A stretch of DNA of 7,976 bases from Planctomycetales bacterium (GTDB lineage Bacteria > Planctomycetota > Planctomycetia > Pirellulales > Thermoguttaceae): NCBI GenBank assembly GCA_007127495.1, contig SKZG01000531.1:1-7976 (forward strand), written 5' to 3'. The translations under genes and the position numbers were made by a program. A model generated the notes under the pieces. It was not told where the DNA came from. It made no database searches and worked only from the letters and a program-made list of their open reading frames with translations. Positions 5,355 to 7,976 of this stretch are shown one piece after another; position 1 is the first letter of the stretch; each line of letters begins with the position of its first letter.

Positions 5355-5384
5355 CACGGTGCGCGGGGGGGCACGGTGCGCGGG
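5355..5384. repeat. 13-bp direct repeat between convergent genes
   Basis: CACGGTGCGCGGG occurs at 5355-5367 and again at 5372-5384, separated by GGGG. It lies in the gap between two convergent genes. No terminator with a T-run is visible there. Confidence 0.6.
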
Positions 5385-5386
5385 CG

Positions 5387-5869
5387 TCAGCTCTTGGCGG
5401 CGTACAGCTCAGCGAACTCGAGGGCCCAATTGTCGACCCACTCGTGGAAGGTGGTCAGGTCAACCTGCATGAGCCGTTGGTACTGCGAGCGATTGAACAC
5501 CTCGCGATTGTTCACGGTGGCCTTGGCGGCCAATTCGAGCACGTGGTATTCGTTGGGGGGGCGGATGACCATTTCCAGACGGCTGAACAGGCTCGTGCGT
5601 CGCTTGGCCCGAACCCGGAGGTCGTCTCGGCTGATTGCCGCGCCCCATCCCTTTTCGCCGTACAGGGTTTCGAAACGGAAGCCGGGAAACTGATCGGCCA
5701 CCTGCCTTAGGCAACGTTCGATGCGTTCGGAAACATCGAGCCGGTACTGGGAGTGGAGGCGGGCGAGTTCCTTTTCGTTCAACTCGCGTTCTTCGCGGGC
5801 GCGCGCCCGCACGTCGCCGGCCCGAACCCCCCGCTGAATCGCTTTTTCAAGTCGTTCGTGGAATTCCAT
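5387..5869 (-). CDS. Unrecognised 160-aa charged helical protein
   Basis: I do not recognise this family. The first 60 residues are strongly charged and probably form a long helix or coiled coil (ERLEKAIQRG, RAREERELNEKELARLH). A mixed alpha/beta part follows, with YGEKGWGAA near residue 70, a basic RVRAKRRTS stretch, and EYHVLELAAKATVNNREVFNR near 106-126. The end, EFAELYAAKS, is tidy, so the frame appears complete. No signal peptide or membrane helix is seen. The ATG at 5869 has no good ribosome site just upstream, so the start is less certain. Its upstream side faces the REP-like palindrome and then the end of tex. The compact conserved-looking core suggests a real gene. Confidence 0.75.
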   Translation of the reverse strand: MEFHERLEKAIQRGVRAGDVRARAREERELNEKELARLHSQYRLDVSERIERCLRQVADQFPGFRFETLYGEKGWGAAISRDDLRVRAKRRTSLFSRLEMVIRPPNEYHVLELAAKATVNNREVFNRSQYQRLMQVDLTTFHEWVDNWALEFAELYAAKS

Positions 5870-6024
5870 GTTAACCGTTCATGAGCCGGACGGGGACTGG
5901 TCCATTTTTCGGCCAAACAACATTGTTTTCAGAGAAAGACGACGGCCGAAAACATGGACCTGTCCCCTTACCGGCCGAAATTCGTTCGTGAAATGCCATG
6001 AAACCAGGCCCGTTCCGTGCGGCC
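5870..6024. other. Spacer between tex and the 160-aa gene
   Basis: This 155-base gap holds the REP-like palindrome at 5892-5967. Beyond it is a near copy of the 160-aa gene start, TCGTTCGTG-AAATGCCATG at 5982-6000, compared with TCGTTCGTG-GAATTCCATG at 5852-5870. No clear promoter or terminator was found for either gene. Confidence 0.5.
5892..5967. repeat. REP-like palindromic element
   Basis: The arm GGGGACTGGTCCATTTTTCG plus GCC (5892-5914) is complementary to 5944-5967, apart from one mismatch and one extra base. A smaller AAACAA/TTGTTT stem (5915-5920 and 5923-5928) lies inside. Ends of the GGGGAC...GTCCCC type are common in short dispersed palindromes of many bacteria, some mobilised by Y1 (IS200-like, REP-associated) transposases. 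No transposase is present here. Confidence 0.7.
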
Positions 6025-7976
6025 CTAATCGTCGCTCGTGTTCGGGATATTCGGGTCAGCTTGCGGCGGCGCAGTGAACGGTGCGGGGGCGTCGTGCGGT
6101 GCAGGAGCGTCGTGCGGTGCGGGGGCGTCGTGCGGTGCGGGGGCGTTGGCTTCCGGCGCCGGTTCCGGCACGACCGGTTCGGGCGGGGAAGTCGGCGGCG
6201 CCTTTTTGGGCTTTTTGCGGGCTCTTGCGGGCTCGGTATCCGTTTGCTTCGCCTCGTAGAACTGGAACAGGTCGCCGAAGGTACGCATCGGCTCCTTGCC
6301 GGCCTTCATTTCGTCGGTGATGGGTGCCGCGGGTTTGGGTTTCGGTTTGGGCCGGTAGCTGCTCGGTTTGGCCGGCCTCCTGGGTTTGCCGCGTCGTGCT
6401 TCGCCCTGCGCCGGGCCGCCGCGCGGCCTGCCGCGGCTGCGCTCGCCGGCGCCACTGGGTTCACGCCGAACCTGGTCGCTGCGACCCGGCTTGCGACGTC
6501 GCCGCGGCGGCGCCTCTCCGTCAGCGGCTGACTCGCCGGCTTTGCCCGACGGGGCCGCGCGGCGCGGCCGATCGGGCGAAATCATCGTCAGCGAGACCCG
6601 GCGCCGGTCCTTGTCGATCTCCACCACCCACACCTTCACCACGTCGCCCACCGCCACGACGTCGTGTGGGTCCGATACGAAGCGCCTGGCCAGACGGCTC
6701 ACGTGGACCAGCCCGCTATCGTGCAGGCCAATGTCGACGAAACATCCAAAATCGACCACGTTCATGACCGTCCCGGTCAGTTCCATGCCGGGGTTCAGGT
6801 TTTCCAGCTTGACGATGTCCCGCTTGAAAATGGGCTTGGGCAGGTCGTCGCGCGGGTCGCGGCCGGGGCGCACCAGTTGAGCCACGATGTCGTTGAGCAA
6901 CAGGGTGCCTATGCCAAGTTCCCCGGCGAGCGGGTCGAGTTCGGCGCGCGGAACACGCTCAGCCAGCGCCTCGGCCGAGTCCTTCTCCGCCAGGGTTTCC
7001 GGACGGGCGCCGAGTTTCTCCAGCACTTTTTCGGCCACTTCGTAGCTTTCCGGGTGAATCCAGGTGGCGTCGAGCGGGTTATGCCCCCCGGCGATCTTCA
7101 GGAACCCCGCGGCCTGGACAAAGGTCGCCTCGCCGAACCCGGGGACGGCGCGCAGTTGTTCGCGGGTGCGGAACGGGCCGTGTTCCCGCCGGTGCTCATA
7201 CACGCGGCGGGCCGTAAGCTGGTTCAGGCCCGATACGTAACGTAGCAGGGCGGGGCTGGCCGTGTTCACTTCCACGCCCACGTAGTTCACGCACGATTCC
7301 ACCACCTCGTCCAGCGAAGCGCGCAGGTGCTTTGCCCGCACGTCGTGCTGGTACAGTCCCACGCCGATGTTGGCGGGGTCGATCTTGACCAGTTCACTGA
7401 GCGGGTCGAGCAGGCGCCGGCCGATCGAAACGGCGCCGCGCAGGCTGGCGTCGTAGTTGGGGAACTCGTCGCGTCCGACGTGGCTGGTCGAGTACACGCT
7501 GGCGCCGGCCTCGTTGACAATCACGTACGATATGCCGTCGTCCTTCAGTTCCGCGGCCAGCAGGGCGGCGAAGAAGTCCTCGGTTTGCCGGCAAGCGGTG
7601 CCGTTGCCGATGGCCACCACCGAAAGCCCGTAGCGGCGAACCATGTCGATCACCTTCTGCTTGCCCACCTGCGTGCGTTCGGGCCGCCCGATCACAAAAA
7701 GGACCCCGTGTTCCAGCACGTTGCCGAACTGGTCGAGGGCAACCAGCTTACAGCCGCTCCGGAACCCCGGATCGACCGCCAGTACGCGGCGGCCGTGAAT
7801 GGGCGGTTGCAAGAGCAGATTGCGCAGGTTCTTGGCGAACACCGTTACAGCGTGCGTTTCAGCCGTGTCGGTCAGTTCGCGGCGGGCCTCGCGTTCGAGG
7901 GCGGGCAGGATCAGGCGTGTGAGTGCGTCGCGGGCGCAGCCGCGCAGGTAGTCGGCATGGGGGTGGCCCTCCGGAA
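6025..7976 (-). CDS. tex: Tex-family S1 RNA-binding protein, N-terminus beyond the window
   Basis: The frame is open to the right edge, so 649 C-terminal residues are visible. Tex proteins act on RNA and influence transcription and ribosome-associated processes in the cytoplasm. The order of parts fits Tex. The end of the N-terminal helical part (HADYLRG) comes first. A YqgF/RNase H-like domain follows, starting VLAVDPGFRSG near fragment residue 64 and including NEAGASVYS. Helix-hairpin-helix repeats lie at about 231-296 (YVGVEVNTAS, PGFGEATFVQAAGFL). An S1 domain lies at about 395-465 (GTVMNVVDFGCFVDIGLHDSG). The remaining 184 residues are a basic, Pro/Arg/Lys-rich tail, much longer than the short tail of Escherichia coli Tex. 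It contains a conserved-looking island, ITDEMKAGKEPMRTFGDLFQ (552-571), and a DAPAPH repeat near the end. A GTG at 7842 encodes an internal valine, not a start. Confidence 0.95.
   Translation of the reverse strand, partial: PEGHPHADYLRGCARDALTRLILPALEREARRELTDTAETHAVTVFAKNLRNLLLQPPIHGRRVLAVDPGFRSGCKLVALDQFGNVLEHGVLFVIGRPERTQVGKQKVIDMVRRYGLSVVAIGNGTACRQTEDFFAALLAAELKDDGISYVIVNEAGASVYSTSHVGRDEFPNYDASLRGAVSIGRRLLDPLSELVKIDPANIGVGLYQHDVRAKHLRASLDEVVESCVNYVGVEVNTASPALLRYVSGLNQLTARRVYEHRREHGPFRTREQLRAVPGFGEATFVQAAGFLKIAGGHNPLDATWIHPESYEVAEKVLEKLGARPETLAEKDSAEALAERVPRAELDPLAGELGIGTLLLNDIVAQLVRPGRDPRDDLPKPIFKRDIVKLENLNPGMELTGTVMNVVDFGCFVDIGLHDSGLVHVSRLARRFVSDPHDVVAVGDVVKVWVVEIDKDRRRVSLTMISPDRPRRAAPSGKAGESAADGEAPPRRRRKPGRSDQVRREPSGAGERSRGRPRGGPAQGEARRGKPRRPAKPSSYRPKPKPKPAAPITDEMKAGKEPMRTFGDLFQFYEAKQTDTEPARARKKPKKAPPTSPPEPVVPEPAPEANAPAPHDAPAPHDAPAPHDAPAPFTAPPQADPNIPNTSDD
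6080..6147. repeat. 18-bp tandem repeat in the tex tail
   Basis: About 3.8 copies of an 18-bp unit (GGTGCGGGGGCGTCGTGC on the plus strand) lie in frame within tex. They encode tandem DAPAPH hexapeptides in the protein tail. The second copy has two base changes. The unit length is a multiple of three, so gain or loss of units keeps the frame. Confidence 0.9.

Noticed and set aside
6080..6147. Possible CRISPR-like array
   Set aside because: The 18-bp units are directly adjacent without spacers and lie in frame inside tex.
5998..6880. Plus-strand open frames opposite the tex tail
   Set aside because: The low-complexity Gly/Arg/Cys-rich translations mirror the repeats and basic tail of tex.
7840..7842. 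GTG as the start codon of tex
   Set aside because: The frame continues upstream to the window edge with clear Tex sequence (HADYLRG, LILPALEREARRELT), so this codon is an internal valine.

Overview
The window looks like chromosomal DNA of a GC-rich planctomycete, probably of the Pirellula type. The basis is a Tat-exported sugar phosphate isomerase/epimerase-like protein, a bacterial TMEM43 homologue, a Tex protein with a long basic tail, and two conserved-looking proteins I cannot name. The lineage is inferred from gene style; nothing in the window proves it.

Layout from left to right. A 94-aa parvulin prolyl isomerase (ppiC, minus strand) stands divergent from a Tat-signal TIM-barrel protein (plus strand). 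The 271-base gap between them holds a symmetric -10 region and a nested inverted repeat. The TIM-barrel gene converges on a TMEM43-like membrane protein gene (minus strand), with a 99-bp palindromic mobile element (copy A) between them. Bases 3181-4133 hold two broken type II toxin-antitoxin modules facing each other. On the plus strand a Phd-like antitoxin is frameshifted by a 7-bp tandem duplication, and its PIN toxin is cut after seven codons by copy B of the same element. On the minus strand an intact small antitoxin overlaps a PIN toxin whose middle has been removed in frame, leaving 51 aa. A 420-base non-coding stretch follows, with a third, divergent element copy (C) just upstream of an unrecognised 267-aa gene (plus). 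That gene converges on an unrecognised 160-aa gene (minus). A REP-like palindrome separates the 160-aa gene from tex (minus), which runs off the right edge without its N-terminus.

The main point of interest is the 3.2-4.5 kb region. The 99-100 bp elements have ends of the ISL3 insertion-sequence type (GGCTCTTCCGTTTC), and copy A has an 8-bp target duplication, so they look like non-autonomous MITEs. Promoters, ribosome sites and gene overlaps of both TA modules are still readable although the toxins are dead, so the order of decay can be partly inferred. I see no complete new defence or metabolic system in this window.
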